Source: Archangium primigenium
GTDB taxonomy: Bacteria; Myxococcota; Myxococcia; Myxococcales; Myxococcaceae
Length of the DNA: 64,000 nucleotides
Assembly (NCBI RefSeq): GCF_016904885.1
Contig: NZ_JADWYI010000001.1
Location: 8,055,224 to 8,119,223, forward strand
Direction: 5' to 3'
Part shown: positions 19,355 through 27,752 of the stretch, one piece after another
How positions within the stretch are numbered: the first letter of the stretch is position 1
Layout: every line of letters starts with the position of its first letter
Notes under the pieces: model-generated
The model's database searches: none
What the model was told of the DNA's origin: nothing
What the model saw: the letters and a program-made list of their open reading frames with translations, nothing else
Program-made: the position numbers and the translations under genes

Positions 19355-20280
19355 GCCGCGTCCTCCGGGCGTCCGGTGAGCCGCAGGAAGAGCGCCTCGA
19401 GCGACTCCACACCCCGGTCCAGGCGCAGCAGCTCGAGCCCCGCCTCCACCAGGGCCCGCGCCACCTGGGGCCGCGCCTCGGCGGGGGCGACCACCTCCAG
19501 CGTCACCACGTCCGCCGCCTCGCTCCGCACGCGCACCTCGCCCCAGGGACTCAGCACCTCCACCACGCGCTCGCGGGGGCCCCGCACCTCCACCTCGATG
19601 AAGCCCCCGCCACCCCAGCGCCGCGCCAGCTCCGCCTCCGTGCCCCGCGCCACCAGCTCCCCGTCCTTGAGGATCAACAGCCGGTCACACGTCTGGCTGA
19701 TCTCCGGCAACAGGTGGCTGGAGACGAGCACCGTGTGCTCGCCCCGCAGGCCCCGCAGCAGGGCACGCATCTCCACCAACTGCTGGGGATCCAGGCCCGC
19801 GCCCGGCTCGTCGAGCAGCACCAGCGCCGGCCGATGCACGATCGCCTGGGCCAGGCCCACGCGCTGCCGGTAGCCATGGCTGAGCGAGGCGATGGGCGCC
19901 GTGTCCACCTCGCCAAGGCCCGTCTTCTCCTCGGCCTCGGCGACCCGGGCGGCCACCTGCCGCGAGGGCACGCCCCGCAGCCGCGCCACGAACGCGAGGA
20001 AGTCCCCCACGTCCATCTCCTCGTAGAGCGGTGGCGTGTCCGGTAGGTAACCAATGCGCTGGCGCACCGCGTGCGACTCGGCCCCCACGTCCAGTCCCTC
20101 CACCCGCGCCCGCCCGGAGGTGGGCAGCAGCACGCACCCGAGGATCCGCAGCGTCGTGGACTTGCCCGCGCCGTTGAGCCCGAGAAAGCCCACGACTTCC
20201 CCTCGCGCGATGTCGAAGGAGAGGTCGCGGATGGCCGCCCGATCGCCGTAGTACTTGGTCAGCCCCTCCACCTGGATCAT
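19351..20280 (-). CDS. ABC transporter ATP-binding protein (GldA-like)
   Basis: A 309-residue ABC ATPase. Walker A is GLNGAGKST, the Q-loop region contains [13 protein letters not shown], the signature is [13 protein letters not shown] (a variant LSxGxxQR) and Walker B is [13 protein letters not shown], followed by the H-loop SSHLLPE. A C-terminal regulatory extension of about 90 residues is typical of ABC-2/GldA ATPases. It is the first gene of the four-gene minus-strand operon ending at 15865 and is divergent from the cytochrome-molybdenum hydroxylase genes, with 85 bp between the starts. Confidence 0.93.
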   Translation of the reverse strand: MIQVEGLTKYYGDRAAIRDLSFDIARGEVVGFLGLNGAGKSTTLRILGCVLLPTSGRARVEGLDVGAESHAVRQRIGYLPDTPPLYEEMDVGDFLAFVARLRGVPSRQVAARVAEAEEKTGLGEVDTAPIASLSHGYRQRVGLAQAIVHRPALVLLDEPGAGLDPQQLVEMRALLRGLRGEHTVLVSSHLLPEISQTCDRLLILKDGELVARGTEAELARRWGGGGFIEVEVRGPRERVVEVLSPWGEVRVRSEAADVVTLEVVAPAEARPQVARALVEAGLELLRLDRGVESLEALFLRLTGRPEDAA

Positions 20281-20365
20281 GAGGACGACTTCCTACAGGA
20301 AAACCCGCGTCGAGACGGTTATCCTGCGCGACGCCCTTTCCCCCCGCCGTCGAGAGAGCCGCTCC

Positions 20366-21037
20366 ATGAGTCATCGTCCGGAAACCCTCGCCGCCGCGCT
20401 CGCGGGAGCCGGTGCCCTGTGCACCGTGCTCGCACTGGCCTGCGCGGGCCGCGGCAACGTGCCCGCCTCCCCCACCGAGAGCCTGCCGCCCGTGAGCGCC
20501 CAGGAGTTGCGCGCGCCGGAATTGTTCGCGCGCATCCCCTCCCGCCCCGAGCGCTCGCGCGCCCTGTTCCTGGAAGCCAGCCGCGTGATGCTCCACCCGC
20601 GCTGCACCAACTGCCACCCCGCCGGGGACTCGCCCCTGCAAGGCGAGCGGGGCGAGGCGCACAATCCGCCCGTCTTCCGCGGCGCCGCGGACCAGGGCGT
20701 GCCCGGCCTGGAGTGCACGTCCTGCCACCAGGACCACAACCTCTCGCACGCGCGTGTCCCGGGCGCGCCCAAGTGGCACCTCGCCCCGCGCGTCATGGCG
20801 TGGGTGGGGCTCACCCCGCGCGCCCTGTGCGAGCAGCTCAAGGACCGCCGGCGCAATGGCGACAAGAGCCTGGAGCAGATCATCGAGCACTCCGCGCACG
20901 ACGAGTTGGTCGCGTGGGGCTGGTCGCCCGGATGGGACCGACCCCCCGCGCCCGGAACCCAAGAACAGTTCGGGGCACTGATCGCCGCCTGGGTGCGCGA
21001 CGGCGCCGAGTGCCCGACCGAGGAGGCACGGCCATGA
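20366..21037 (+). CDS. Diheme cytochrome c-like periplasmic protein
   Basis: A 223-residue exported protein. An N-terminal hydrophobic leader ends in LALACAG and could be a lipoprotein or plain signal. Two CxxCH motifs (CTNCH and CTSCH, about 36 residues apart) mark covalent heme c sites. The gene is the first of three overlapping genes with the [2Fe-2S] and molybdopterin subunits of an IorAB-type enzyme, so it probably accepts electrons from that hydroxylase and passes them to the respiratory chain. The downstream start overlaps its stop by 4 bp. An earlier in-frame start at 20255 was rejected as it would run into the ABC operon. Confidence 0.78.
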   Translation: MSHRPETLAAALAGAGALCTVLALACAGRGNVPASPTESLPPVSAQELRAPELFARIPSRPERSRALFLEASRVMLHPRCTNCHPAGDSPLQGERGEAHNPPVFRGAADQGVPGLECTSCHQDHNLSHARVPGAPKWHLAPRVMAWVGLTPRALCEQLKDRRRNGDKSLEQIIEHSAHDELVAWGWSPGWDRPPAPGTQEQFGALIAAWVRDGAECPTEEARP

Positions 21038-21495
21038 GCATCCACCTGACGTTGAATGGCACCGAGCGCGAGCTGGAAGTCGACCCGGAGATGCCGCTGC
21101 TGTGGGCCCTCCGGGACGTGCTCGGGCTCACGGGGACCAAGTACGGCTGCGGCCAGGCGCTGTGCGGCGCGTGTGTGGTGCACCTGGACGGCGAGGCCGT
21201 GCGCGCCTGCGTCACCCCCGTGAGCCGCGCCGAGGGCCGCCGGGTCACCACCATCGAGGGCCTGTCGCCCGACGGCTCCCATCCCCTGCAGAAGGCCTGG
21301 GTGGAGCTGGCCGTGCCCCAGTGCGGCTTCTGCCAGGCGGGGCAGATCATGACCGCCGCGGCGCTGCTCTCCAAGAAGCCCCAGCCGAGCGACACGGAGA
21401 TCGACCAGTCCATGAGCGGCAACCTCTGCCGCTGCGGCACCTACCCGCGCATCCGCTGCGCCATCAAGAAGGCCGCGGGGGTGACCTGTGAGTAA
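21034..21495 (+). CDS. (2Fe-2S)-binding subunit of a molybdenum hydroxylase (IorA-like)
   Basis: A 153-residue protein with both iron-sulfur domains of the xanthine-oxidase family. The plant-type [2Fe-2S] site is in [17 protein letters not shown], and the C-terminal alpha-helical [2Fe-2S] site is in [10 protein letters not shown] and [11 protein letters not shown]. It matches the small subunit of isoquinoline 1-oxidoreductase and related periplasmic aldehyde oxidoreductases. No FAD subunit gene lies nearby, consistent with electrons going to cytochrome c rather than NAD+. It overlaps the cytochrome gene by 4 bp and the large subunit by 8 bp. Confidence 0.93.
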   Translation: MSIHLTLNGTERELEVDPEMPLLWALRDVLGLTGTKYGCGQALCGACVVHLDGEAVRACVTPVSRAEGRRVTTIEGLSPDGSHPLQKAWVELAVPQCGFCQAGQIMTAAALLSKKPQPSDTEIDQSMSGNLCRCGTYPRIRCAIKKAAGVTCE

Positions 21496-23746
21496 CACCA
21501 TCCGCCTGTCGCGCCGCTCCTTCCTGGAGGGCCTGGGGTTGGTCGCCGCCGGGCTCGCGCTGGAGCTGACGCCCACGAACGCGGCCGCCGCCATGCCCAC
21601 CGCGTGGCCCCCCGTGCCCGAGACGGGCTTTCGCCCCAACGTCTTCGTGCACGTGGCGCCCGATGGCGTCGTGACGATGGTGTGCCACCGCTCGGAGATG
21701 GGCCAGGGCGTGCGCAGCTCGCTGCCCGTGCTCATCGCGGACGAGCTGGGCGCCGACATGGCCCGGGTGAAGCTCGTCCAGGGCGATGGCGACACGGCCT
21801 ACGGGGACCAGAACACGGACGGCTCCAGCAGCGTGCGGAAGATCTTCGACGAGCTGCGCTACGTGGGCGCCACCGCGCGCACCATGCTCGTCGCCGTGGC
21901 GGCCAAGCGCTGGGGCGTGCCCGCGAGCGCGTGCGAGGCGCGCGACCACGCCGTGTTCCACAAGGGCAGCGGGCGCACGCTCGGTTTTGGCGCCCTGGCC
22001 ACCGACGCGGCGAAGCTGGCCGTGCCCAAGCGCGAGAGCGTCACGCTCCGGCCCCGCTCGGAGCTGCGCCACCTGGGCAAGGAGCTGCCCCTGCTGGACG
22101 GGCCGGACATCGTCACCGGCCGGGCGAAGTTCGGCGCGGACGTGGTGCTGCCCGGCATGCTCACCGCCATCATCCAGCGGCCCCCGGTGGCCGGTGGCAA
22201 GGTGCTGCGCCATGACGCCACGCGCGCGCTCGCCGTGCCGGGCGTCCAGCAGGTGGTGGAGCTGCCCGCGCCCACCCTGCCCTTCGCCTTCCAGCCGCTC
22301 GGCGGCATCGCCGTGGTGGCGACCAATACCTGGGCCGCGATGAAGGGCAGCGCCGCGCTCGACATCACCTGGGACCCGGGTGACAACGCCGTCTACGACT
22401 CGGAGGCGTACAAGCAGGAGCTCACGCGCGTGCTCGGCGCGACGGGCAAGGTCGTGCGCGAGGTGGGCGACGCCAACACGCAGCTCGCCAGCGCCTCGCG
22501 CCGCCTCACCGCCGACTACCACACGCCCCACCTGGCACATGCCCCCATGGAGCCCCCGGCCGCGGTGGCGCGCTACGCGGCGGGCAGCTGCGAGGTGTGG
22601 GCCTGCACCCAGAATCCCCAGGCCGCGCGCACCGAGGTCGCCCGCGCGCTCGGCATCGACGAGGCCCAGGTCACCGTGCACGTGACGCTGCTGGGCGGCG
22701 GCTTCGGCCGCAAGTCCAAGCCGGACTACGTGGCCGAGGCCGCCCTGGTGTCGCGCGCCGTGGGCGCCCCCGTGCGCGTGCAGTGGACGCGCGAGGACGA
22801 CGTGCGCCACGACTACTACCACTCCACCAGCGCCCAGCGGCTCACCGCCGCGCTCGACGACCAGGGCAAGGTGCTCGCCTGGCACCACCGCATCGCCTTC
22901 CCGCCCATCGGCTCCATCTTCTCGGGGGCCACCTACGGCGGCGACAACGAGCTCAACCAGGGCATCGTCGACCTGCCGCTCGACATCCCGAACGTCCGCG
23001 TGGAGAACGGCGAGGCCCGCGCCCACACGCGCATCGGCTGGATGCGCTCGGTGGCCAACATCTACCACGCGTTCGCCGTGCAGAGCTTCATCGACGAGAT
23101 CGCCCACGCGCGTGGCACCGACTCCAAGGCCATGCTCCTGGAGGTGCTCGGCCGCCCGCGCATCGTGACGCCAAAGGAGCTGGGCGTGGAGAAGGTGCGC
23201 AACTACGGCCAGTCGCTCGAACAGCACCCCATCGACACCGCGCGCATGCACCACGTCATCGAGCGGGTGACGGCGCTGTCCCGGTGGGACGCGCGCAAGC
23301 AGGAGGGCCGGGCGCTAGGGCTCGCCGCGCACCGCAGCTTCCTCGCCTACGTGGCGGTGGTGGTGTCGGTGGTGAAGGGCGAGGACGGGGTCATCCGGGT
23401 GGACGAGGCGTGGATCGTCGCGGACGCGGGCACCATCATCAACCACGAGCGCGTGCGCGCGCAGATGGAGGGCGCGGTGGTGTTCGGACTGAGCCTGGGC
23501 CTCTATGGCGCCATCACCATGAAGGGCGGCGCCACCGAGCAGGGCAACTTCCGCGACTACCGCCTGGCGCGCCTGGCCGAGACGCCCCGGCGCATCCACG
23601 TGGAGATCGTCCCCAGCGAGGGGCCTCCGTGTGGCGTGGGTGAGCCCGGCGTGCCTCCCGTGGCCCCGGCGCTCGCCAACGCCGTCTTCGCGCTCACGGG
23701 CACCCGCGTGCGCGAGCTGCCCCTGGTCCGCTCGGTCCGCGTCTGA
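21488..23746 (+). CDS. Molybdopterin-binding subunit of a xanthine dehydrogenase-family enzyme (IorB-like)
   Basis: A 752-residue large subunit of an IorB/aldehyde-oxidoreductase enzyme that holds the molybdenum cofactor. It starts from a GTG with a twin-arginine signal ([15 protein letters not shown]), so the folded heterodimer is exported to the periplasm. Cofactor motifs seen include [14 protein letters not shown] and the C-terminal [17 protein letters not shown], which carries the catalytic Glu typical of the family. Substrates in known members are N-heterocycles or aldehydes; this one is unassigned. It follows the [2Fe-2S] subunit with an 8-bp overlap, and the cytochrome upstream is the likely electron acceptor. 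Confidence 0.92.
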   Translation: MSNTIRLSRRSFLEGLGLVAAGLALELTPTNAAAAMPTAWPPVPETGFRPNVFVHVAPDGVVTMVCHRSEMGQGVRSSLPVLIADELGADMARVKLVQGDGDTAYGDQNTDGSSSVRKIFDELRYVGATARTMLVAVAAKRWGVPASACEARDHAVFHKGSGRTLGFGALATDAAKLAVPKRESVTLRPRSELRHLGKELPLLDGPDIVTGRAKFGADVVLPGMLTAIIQRPPVAGGKVLRHDATRALAVPGVQQVVELPAPTLPFAFQPLGGIAVVATNTWAAMKGSAALDITWDPGDNAVYDSEAYKQELTRVLGATGKVVREVGDANTQLASASRRLTADYHTPHLAHAPMEPPAAVARYAAGSCEVWACTQNPQAARTEVARALGIDEAQVTVHVTLLGGGFGRKSKPDYVAEAALVSRAVGAPVRVQWTREDDVRHDYYHSTSAQRLTAALDDQGKVLAWHHRIAFPPIGSIFSGATYGGDNELNQGIVDLPLDIPNVRVENGEARAHTRIGWMRSVANIYHAFAVQSFIDEIAHARGTDSKAMLLEVLGRPRIVTPKELGVEKVRNYGQSLEQHPIDTARMHHVIERVTALSRWDARKQEGRALGLAAHRSFLAYVAVVVSVVKGEDGVIRVDEAWIVADAGTIINHERVRAQMEGAVVFGLSLGLYGAITMKGGATEQGNFRDYRLARLAETPRRIHVEIVPSEGPPCGVGEPGVPPVAPALANAVFALTGTRVRELPLVRSVRV

Positions 23747-23764
23747 GCGGAGGACGGCCCCGCG

Positions 23765-24412
23765 CTACGGGTGCCACGTCGCGAGCCCGAGCGCGAGCAG
23801 CGCCCCGCCCAGCCGCACGGCCCGCTCGTTCTGGACGTCCCCCCCGAGCGGAATCCGCGTCTGGCGCGCGGCGCGAAGCTCGGCGGGCTGCAGGCGCAAG
23901 GCCCCCAACACGTCCTGGTCCGCGTGCAGCGTCAGCGCCCCCGAGGTGACGCCGAGGTACTGCTGGACCTCCTCGGGAGGCAGCGCGCGGAACTGCTCGA
24001 GCAGCAGGGCCCCGAGGTGCAGTCGGATGGTGCCCCGGCCCACGCCTCCGGCCGCCGCCGCCGCCTGCCCCTCCCCGAGCATCGCCGCCCGGAAGCGCAT
24101 CACCGCCAGCTTCTCCAGGACCCCCACCACCTCCACGGGCTGGATGAGCTTCTCCTCGAGCAGCAGGAGCTCCGGCGCCACCCCGCGCTTCACGGCCGCC
24201 TTGCCCAGACGCGCGGCGGGCCCCGCCTCCAGCCGCTTTTCCGACACGAGCAGGGCCAGGAGCCCCTCCTCGGGCACGGTCGACTCGGAGGACACGATGT
24301 ACCCATGGTCCACCGAGAAGCTGCGCACCCCCGCGGCCCCTCGGGCCACGATGCGCGCCGAGAGCTTCGACCCGGAGAGGGAGACCGCGGACAGGAAGCG
24401 GGGGTTGATCAT
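23765..24412 (-). CDS. Hypothetical protein, 215 aa
   Basis: Not recognised. The ATG at 24412 follows a good GAGGAG ribosome site. The sequence has no signal peptide or membrane helix. Its N-terminal 60 residues look beta-rich, then a predicted helical region is rich in Leu/Glu/Ala (LLVSEKRLEAGPAARLGKAAV and LLLLEEKLI), somewhat like the helical repeats of myxobacterial DUF4388-type signalling proteins. That is only a resemblance. It is divergent from a TetR regulator, with 107 bp between the starts, and so may be its target. Confidence 0.65.
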   Translation of the reverse strand: MINPRFLSAVSLSGSKLSARIVARGAAGVRSFSVDHGYIVSSESTVPEEGLLALLVSEKRLEAGPAARLGKAAVKRGVAPELLLLEEKLIQPVEVVGVLEKLAVMRFRAAMLGEGQAAAAAGGVGRGTIRLHLGALLLEQFRALPPEEVQQYLGVTSGALTLHADQDVLGALRLQPAELRAARQTRIPLGGDVQNERAVRLGGALLALGLATWHP

Positions 24413-24447
24413 GGGGGCTCCTCGTATTCGCCACTCCGGGACGCTAA

Positions 24448-24462
24448 TGGCATCGAGTGCCA
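24448..24462. promoter_or_regulatory. TGGCA-N5-TGCCA inverted repeat in a divergent intergenic region
   Basis: A perfect 5+5+5 inverted repeat lies near the middle of the 107-bp gap between the hypothetical gene (start 24412) and the TetR gene (start 24520). The place suits a TetR operator, but the arms are short. Confidence 0.35.
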
Positions 24463-24519
24463 GGAGCAACACCAAGCGCCAGGATTGCCGAGGAAGGGAA
24501 AGTAGGTTCAGCTACGCCA

Positions 24520-25149
24520 ATGAAGGAGAACGAAGCCGCCCTGGCGCCCGGCTCGCTGCAAGAGCGCAAGCAGCGGCTGGTCCGGGCGAACATCGCGGAG
24601 CTCGCCGTGGTGCCGCTCATCGAGCACGGCTTCGATGCCGTCACCATCGATGACCTGGCCAAGGCGGCGGGCATCTCCAAGCGGACGTTCTTCCGCTACT
24701 TCGCGACAAAGGAGGACGTGGTCACCTCCGAGTTCACCGAGGCGGGCACGGCCCTGCTGACCGCGTTGCGCCTGCGTCCCCGGGACGAGCAGCCGCTGGT
24801 GTCGCTGCGCCACGCCATCGGGTCGGTCATCGAGCGCCTCACCCAGGACGCGGAGCGCACCCGGGCGGTGCTCCGGCTCATCCAGCGCACGCCCTCCTTG
24901 CGCGGGCACTTCCTCGTCACCCAGGACCAGTGGCGCGAGCAGCTCGCCGAGGTGATCGCCGAGCGGCTGCCCCCGGGCCCCAAGTCCCCGATGCTCGCGC
25001 GCCTGACCGCCACCGTGTCCATGGGCGCGGTGGACGCGGCGATCACCGCCTGGGCGCAGAGTGACGACCGGGACATGGGCCCCGTCACGGACGAGGCCTT
25101 CGACGCGCTCACCGCCGTCGTCACGGCGGCGGCCGGGCTCCGGAAATGA
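24520..25149 (+). CDS. TetR-family transcriptional regulator
   Basis: A 209-residue regulator. The N-terminal TetR HTH is VTIDDLAKAAGISKRTFFRYF at about residues 40-60. The C-terminal domain has an actinobacterial-type MftR/TetR_C_17 look (RLIQRTPSLRGHFL and an Ala-rich final helix). It is divergent from the hypothetical gene at 24412, which it probably controls together with itself. The ATG at 24520 was chosen because an upstream GTG (24457) would place coding sequence over the inverted repeat. The ligand is unknown. Confidence 0.87.
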   Translation: MKENEAALAPGSLQERKQRLVRANIAELAVVPLIEHGFDAVTIDDLAKAAGISKRTFFRYFATKEDVVTSEFTEAGTALLTALRLRPRDEQPLVSLRHAIGSVIERLTQDAERTRAVLRLIQRTPSLRGHFLVTQDQWREQLAEVIAERLPPGPKSPMLARLTATVSMGAVDAAITAWAQSDDRDMGPVTDEAFDALTAVVTAAAGLRK

Positions 25150-25222
25150 CTCGACGTACGACCAGGCGGGCAATCGCCGGGGCGGAGAACAACTCCGCGT
25201 GCGGATTGGCGATAATCGCCGC

Positions 25223-27031
25223 ATGAAGATTGGCCAGCGCGCCCCGACCTGGGCTCCCCGACGCGATGCATCCTCGGACCTCGAACCGAGGACCGCGTCC
25301 CAGCAGCCTGGACAGACCCTCCGCTCGGCGCCCCGGGACGCCTTCGACGCCTCCGCCGTCGCGGGCAAGACCCCGGCGCCCCCGACCCAGCCGGCGGACG
25401 TCCAGACGCTGATGCGGGAGCAGTTCGGCGCGCTCGCCGAGGACAAAGCCACCTTTCACGACACCCTGAAGGGCATCTTCGGCGAGGGGTATGACGCGAC
25501 GAAGGCCGAGCAGTACCGGCAGCAGGCGCTCGCGGGGGACTTCGAGTGGCTGCCCCCGGTGCAGTGGGTGGGCGCGGACGTGCTCGGCGGGGCGCACGGC
25601 GCCTACGACTCCGAGTCCGGCACGGTGCTGCTCAACCAGGAGCTCAAGGGCAACCCCTCGCTCGCGGCGTCCACCTATGTGGAGGAGGCGGGCCACCACC
25701 TCGACGCGCAGCTCAACGTCGCGGACACGCCGGGGGACGAGGGCGAGCTGTTCCGCCGGGTGCTCAGCGGCGAGAAGCTGAGCGCGGCGCAGATCGCCGA
25801 CATCCGCGCGGAGAACGACAAGGGCCTCATCCAGCTCAACGGCCGCTCGGTCGAGGTGGAGTTCTGGAACCCCTTCAAGGCCATCGCCAAGGGAGCCAAG
25901 TCGGTGGCCAACGCCGTCGTGAACACGGCCAAGGACGTCGGCAACGCGGTCGTCTCCGTGGGCAAGGGGCTCGTCGAGGGCGCCAAGACGTTCGCCACCG
26001 GCATCGGCGAGGGCGTCGGCGGCTTCGTCTCCAACCTCGTCAAGGGCGAGGTGACGGATGCCTTCCAGTCGCTCGTGCGCGGCGCCGACAAGGCCTTCCT
26101 GCAGGCGCCCCTGCGCGTCGTGAATGGCGTGCTCGATGGCGCCGGGAATCTGATCAACGGGGCCAGCCACCTGCTGGGGCCGCTCGGCAAGCCGCTGCGG
26201 GAGGTGGGCGGCCGGGTGGTCGACGCGGCGCGCACCGTGGTCGACACCGCGGGAGGCATCGTCCGGGACGCGTTCCGCACGGTCACCGAGAGCCCCCTGG
26301 CGCTGCTGCGCGGCACGGAGGAGGCGCTCAAGCTCGGCTTCCAGGGCGAGTGGGGCAAGGCCGCGAAGCGCTTCGGCCAGGGCTTCGTCGACATGGGGAC
26401 CCGGTTCGCGGGCAACATCGTGGACACGCTCATGCGCGGCATCCAGGGCGCGGCCAACGCCGGCCTCACGCTCGCCTTCGCCGAGAAGCCCTCGCGCGGG
26501 CTCAACGACTCCGAGATCCAGATGCTGCGCCAGGTCTACGGGGACTCCATCGACTACTCGCAGGTGCGCATCAAGCAGGGCGGCTCCACGGACTGGACCA
26601 ACATGGCCCCGCACGTGGTGGGCAACACCGTCTACATGACCAGCGCCTGGGGCGGGGACAACTTCAACCCGGACGGCACGCTCACGGACGTGGGGCTGGA
26701 GACGCTCGTGCACGAGATGGGTCACATCTGGCAGAACCAGAACGGGGGCGGCGACTACATCCACCGCGCGCTGCTGGCCCAGTTCACCTCCTCGCTGGAG
26801 TCCGGCTCGCGCAACGGCGCCTACGAGTGGCGCGAGGGCGTCGCCCAGGGCAAGTCCTTCGCGGAGCTCAACCCGGAGCAGCAGGCCGGACTGATGGAGG
26901 AGATTGGCCGGGGCCTGAAGGGGGATGGGCAGGTGACGCCCCAGGACTGGGTGCCCGCCCTGAGCCCCGCCGAGCTGGACTACGCCATGGAGGCGTGGGC
27001 CATGGTGAAGCGCGGCGAGGGCTCGCGCTGA
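25223..27031 (+). CDS. Large toxin-like protein with HExxH domain and amphipathic repeat region
   Basis: A 602-residue protein with three regions. Residues about 60-215 have the pattern of a domain found in large calcium-binding/hemolysin-type proteins of bacteria: LLNQELKG, then EEAGHHLDAQLN (E154, E155, H158, H159) and the TPGDEGELF segment. Residues about 215-420 are Gly/Ala/Val-rich amphipathic repeats (for example GAKSVANAVVNTAKDVGNAVV), likely membrane-active or structural. Residues about 430-602 resemble Vgr-related/DUF4157-like domains with an HEMGH zinc-protease-like motif (497-501). No signal peptide is evident. The two metal-site-like motifs in one protein are unusual. The role, perhaps a secreted effector, is inference. 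The start is an ATG after an AT-richer leader. Confidence 0.7.
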   Translation: MKIGQRAPTWAPRRDASSDLEPRTASQQPGQTLRSAPRDAFDASAVAGKTPAPPTQPADVQTLMREQFGALAEDKATFHDTLKGIFGEGYDATKAEQYRQQALAGDFEWLPPVQWVGADVLGGAHGAYDSESGTVLLNQELKGNPSLAASTYVEEAGHHLDAQLNVADTPGDEGELFRRVLSGEKLSAAQIADIRAENDKGLIQLNGRSVEVEFWNPFKAIAKGAKSVANAVVNTAKDVGNAVVSVGKGLVEGAKTFATGIGEGVGGFVSNLVKGEVTDAFQSLVRGADKAFLQAPLRVVNGVLDGAGNLINGASHLLGPLGKPLREVGGRVVDAARTVVDTAGGIVRDAFRTVTESPLALLRGTEEALKLGFQGEWGKAAKRFGQGFVDMGTRFAGNIVDTLMRGIQGAANAGLTLAFAEKPSRGLNDSEIQMLRQVYGDSIDYSQVRIKQGGSTDWTNMAPHVVGNTVYMTSAWGGDNFNPDGTLTDVGLETLVHEMGHIWQNQNGGGDYIHRALLAQFTSSLESGSRNGAYEWREGVAQGKSFAELNPEQQAGLMEEIGRGLKGDGQVTPQDWVPALSPAELDYAMEAWAMVKRGEGSR

Positions 27032-27038
27032 CCCGCGC

Positions 27039-27539
27039 TCACTCCACGCGCGCCGTCAGCCGGTAGTCCCAGCTGAAGGGGACCGTGTTGTCCACACGGC
27101 CCTGCTCGAGGATGGTCAGCAGGTAGCGCCCGGCGCGCGCGGTGGGCACGCGCAGCTCGTAGGTCCCGATCTGGTAGCCCCGCACGTCCAAGAGGAGCAG
27201 CTCCACGCCGGGCGCCTTCCAGGCCTCGTCGGGGCCACGCGAGCAGAAGCGGTGGCGATCCTCGTAGAGCAACCCTCCGTCCGGCCCGTTCACGGTGAAG
27301 GCCGGGCAGTTGTCCTGGCCCAGCGACTCCATGCGGAAGACGAGCGTGCGTGCCTCGGGCGCCTCGAGCGCGAAGACATCCGGGTTGCCCTGGTTCGCCC
27401 GGGCCTCGATGGGCGTGCCCGGGGTGAGCGGCGTCGCCTGGGAGGCATCGTCATTGGGCTCGAACGCATCGTCGAGCCGGGTGCCACGGGGACAACCCGC
27501 CAACAGCAGGAGCACGAGGGAAGCGTGGAGGCGCCACAT
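27039..27539 (-). CDS. Hypothetical lipoprotein, 166 aa
   Basis: A short exported lipoprotein. The leader RLHASLVLLLLAGC ends in a lipobox with the lipidated Cys. The mature part starts with FEPNDDASQATPL, the typical opening of bacterial pre-peptidase C-terminal (PPC)-like beta-sandwich domains, and continues as a beta-rich domain of about 130 residues with two cysteines. PPC-like domains are found in secreted proteases and stand-alone lipoproteins; no catalytic part is present. It is convergent with the toxin-like gene, 7 bp away. The ATG at 27539 places the lipobox correctly. Confidence 0.78.
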   Translation of the reverse strand: MWRLHASLVLLLLAGCPRGTRLDDAFEPNDDASQATPLTPGTPIEARANQGNPDVFALEAPEARTLVFRMESLGQDNCPAFTVNGPDGGLLYEDRHRFCSRGPDEAWKAPGVELLLLDVRGYQIGTYELRVPTARAGRYLLTILEQGRVDNTVPFSWDYRLTARVE

Positions 27540-27607
27540 GCGCCCGAACCCTGGCACACCTGGGAGGCTCGCGCCTAGGGTGCCGCCCCCCTGCTCGCCG
27601 CGGGCGC

Positions 27608-27636
27608 TGAAACACCGTGAAACGCGCCCTGAAACA
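27608..27636 (+). promoter_or_regulatory. Three phased TGAAAC repeats: candidate enhancer (UAS) for the sqr promoter
   Basis: TGAAAC occurs at 27608, 27618 and 27630, spaced 10 and 12 bases, about one helical turn each, roughly 70-97 bp upstream of the predicted start site of the sigma-54 promoter at 27679. The third copy sits in CGCCCTGAAACA (27625-27636), which recurs inverted at 30288-30299 before the persulfide dioxygenase gene. The spacing and repetition fit binding of the enhancer-binding protein encoded at 29044. Confidence 0.6.
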
Positions 27637-27678
27637 GCCGGGAACGCGAGGTCTCTCGGGGGCGCCGGGTCCACGGGC

Positions 27679-27694
27679 TGGCATGCGCGCTGCA
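27679..27694 (+). promoter_or_regulatory. Sigma-54 (-24/-12) promoter candidate for the sulfide operon
   Basis: TGGCATG-CGCG-CTGCA matches the sigma-54 consensus TGGCAYR-N4-TTGCW at all but one position. It predicts a transcript start near 27705, leaving a leader of about 48 nt to the sulfide:quinone reductase ATG at 27753. Confidence 0.65.
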
Positions 27695-27752
27695 CTGGGG
27701 TTCGGGCTCGACGCACGCCCACCTCGGGCGGAGCCATCCACGGGAGAGCGAC

